From JAYEIA01 sp964472505 (lineage in GTDB: Bacteria > Bacteroidota > Bacteroidia > Bacteroidales > JAADGE01): DNA of 14,613 nucleotides. Shown here piece after piece: positions 13,665-14,613 of the stretch. The translations under genes were made by a program, and so were the position numbers. Each line of letters starts with the position of its first letter. Positions within the stretch are counted from its first letter, which is position 1. The stretch covers positions 1 through 14,613 of the forward strand of contig CAYYQW010000088.1 in the NCBI GenBank assembly GCA_964472505.1, written 5' to 3'. The notes below the pieces were generated by a model. That model was given only the letters and a program-made list of their open reading frames with translations. It was not told where the DNA came from and did no database searches.

Positions 13665-14612
13665 ATGATGAAAAAACTTATTAATATTATTTTAGCTCTT
13701 CTGTTTAGTTCGGCAATTTTTGCTCAAGTAACCGAGAAAGAAGAAGATTTAAAAAAAGTTGAAATAGACAGCATTGAGGGTTGGAAAACCACGGCTGTTT
13801 TTAATTTGAATTTTGCTCAAACTTCTTTAACCAACTGGGCCGCCGGCGGCCAAAACTCCATTTCTTTAAATACATTGGCCTCATTCTCTGCTAATTATAC
13901 CAAAGGTAATTCAAGCTGGGACAATACCCTTGATATGGGTTACGGCATACTCCGGCAAGGAAAAGATGATAATGTATCGCTGCAAAAAACGGACGATAAA
14001 ATTGATTTTTCATCTAAATACGGTTACCGCGTAAGCAGTCGCTTTCACGGAGCCGCGCTTTTGAGCTACAGAAGCCAGTTTACCGATGGTTATGATTATC
14101 CGGACGACTCTACGGTGATTTCCGGATTTATGGCACCGGCTTATGTTTTGGGAGCTTTGGGAATGGACTACAAACCTAATAAAAAACTATCTGTTTTTGC
14201 CGCTCCTTTAACCGGAAAACTTACTTTGGTAATGAATCAGGCATTGGCCGATTCCGGTGCTTACGGAGTGGAACCCGCCATTATGGAAAACGCTAGGGTA
14301 GTAACGCCCGGTGAAAATATGAATGCAGAGTTTGGCGGTTACGTTAAATTGGCTTATGCCGATGATATTGCAGAGAATATTAATTTAAAAACAAAAATTG
14401 ACCTGTTTTCAAATTATTTAGAGAATCCCGAAAAGATAGACATAAACTGGGAGATGCTTATCAGTATGAAAGTTAATAAATTAATAACCGTAAGTTTGAG
14501 TACCCAATTGCTTTACGATTACGATGTTAAGTTTGAAGAAGAAGACGGAACAAAAACCGATAAAGTCCAGTTTAAAGAACTATTTGGATTGGGAATTTCC
14601 TATAAATTTTAA
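13665..14612 (+). CDS. DUF3078 family outer-membrane beta-barrel protein
   Basis: A 315-residue exported protein with a signal peptide of about 20 residues (cleavage IFA|Q). Two ATG codons in tandem (13665 and 13668) make the exact start uncertain by one residue. The mature protein begins with the Bacteroidota DUF3078 pattern: GWKTTAVFNLNFAQTSLTNW, then AAGGQNSISLN, then SWDNTLDMGYG. Alternating beta strands run to the end and finish with SYKF, a terminal aromatic typical of outer-membrane barrels. The sequence looks full length and the stop lies one base before the window edge. The function of the family is unknown. It is the last visible gene of the operon; whether more genes follow cannot be seen. 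Confidence 0.87.
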   Translation: MMKKLINIILALLFSSAIFAQVTEKEEDLKKVEIDSIEGWKTTAVFNLNFAQTSLTNWAAGGQNSISLNTLASFSANYTKGNSSWDNTLDMGYGILRQGKDDNVSLQKTDDKIDFSSKYGYRVSSRFHGAALLSYRSQFTDGYDYPDDSTVISGFMAPAYVLGALGMDYKPNKKLSVFAAPLTGKLTLVMNQALADSGAYGVEPAIMENARVVTPGENMNAEFGGYVKLAYADDIAENINLKTKIDLFSNYLENPEKIDINWEMLISMKVNKLITVSLSTQLLYDYDVKFEEEDGTKTDKVQFKELFGLGISYKF

Positions 14613-14613
14613 A

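Overview
The window looks like chromosomal DNA of a member of the Bacteroidota. The main reasons are: an AT-rich genome, almost no Shine-Dalgarno sequences ahead of the starts, TAnnTTTG-type promoter boxes (TATTTTTG twice on the minus strand), and several families typical of the phylum (a DUF3078 outer-membrane protein, a carboxypeptidase-regulatory-like protein, a MORN-caspase, a GH3/beta-lactamase-like fusion). No tRNA, rRNA, CRISPR array, transposase or prophage gene was seen.

Layout. Positions 1-9902 are read from the minus strand. In transcription order they hold a coiled-coil lipoprotein (9462-9902) ending in a clear intrinsic terminator. Next come a 1011-residue exported GH3 glycosidase fused to a serine beta-lactamase-like domain (6075-9110) and a small exported carboxypeptidase-regulatory-like protein (5203-5949). 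A 757-base gene-poor gap follows (4446-5202), holding a CCCCCT/AGGGGG palindromic repeat, one possible very small ORF and an imperfect palindrome. Last is a three-gene cluster of exported proteins: MORN-repeat caspase (2079-4445), papain-like C1 peptidase with a DUF4384-like tail (622-2013) and a six-cysteine beta-rich protein (33-527). A 432-base divergent region (9903-10334) separates these from a tight plus-strand operon with gaps of 17-23 bases: dimethylarginine dimethylaminohydrolase (10335-11093), YtcJ-type amidohydrolase lipoprotein (11114-12751), CDF zinc-type cation efflux protein (12775-13647) and DUF3078 outer-membrane beta-barrel protein (13665-14612).

How the genes may work together. 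The left cluster puts two unrelated cysteine proteases of the C14 and C1 clans, both with signal peptides, next to a small cysteine-rich exported protein. The MORN array is built from four blocks, each opened by a paired-cysteine motif. This is the best candidate in the window for an under-described system, a cell-envelope or secreted protease module; the functional link is inferred from adjacency only. The GH3/serine-hydrolase fusion probably acts on peptidoglycan fragments outside the cytoplasm. The plus-strand operon starts with an enzyme for methylated arginine followed by a periplasmic or outer-membrane-anchored amidohydrolase of unknown substrate, then metal efflux and an outer-membrane protein. 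Whether these four share a pathway cannot be told from sequence.
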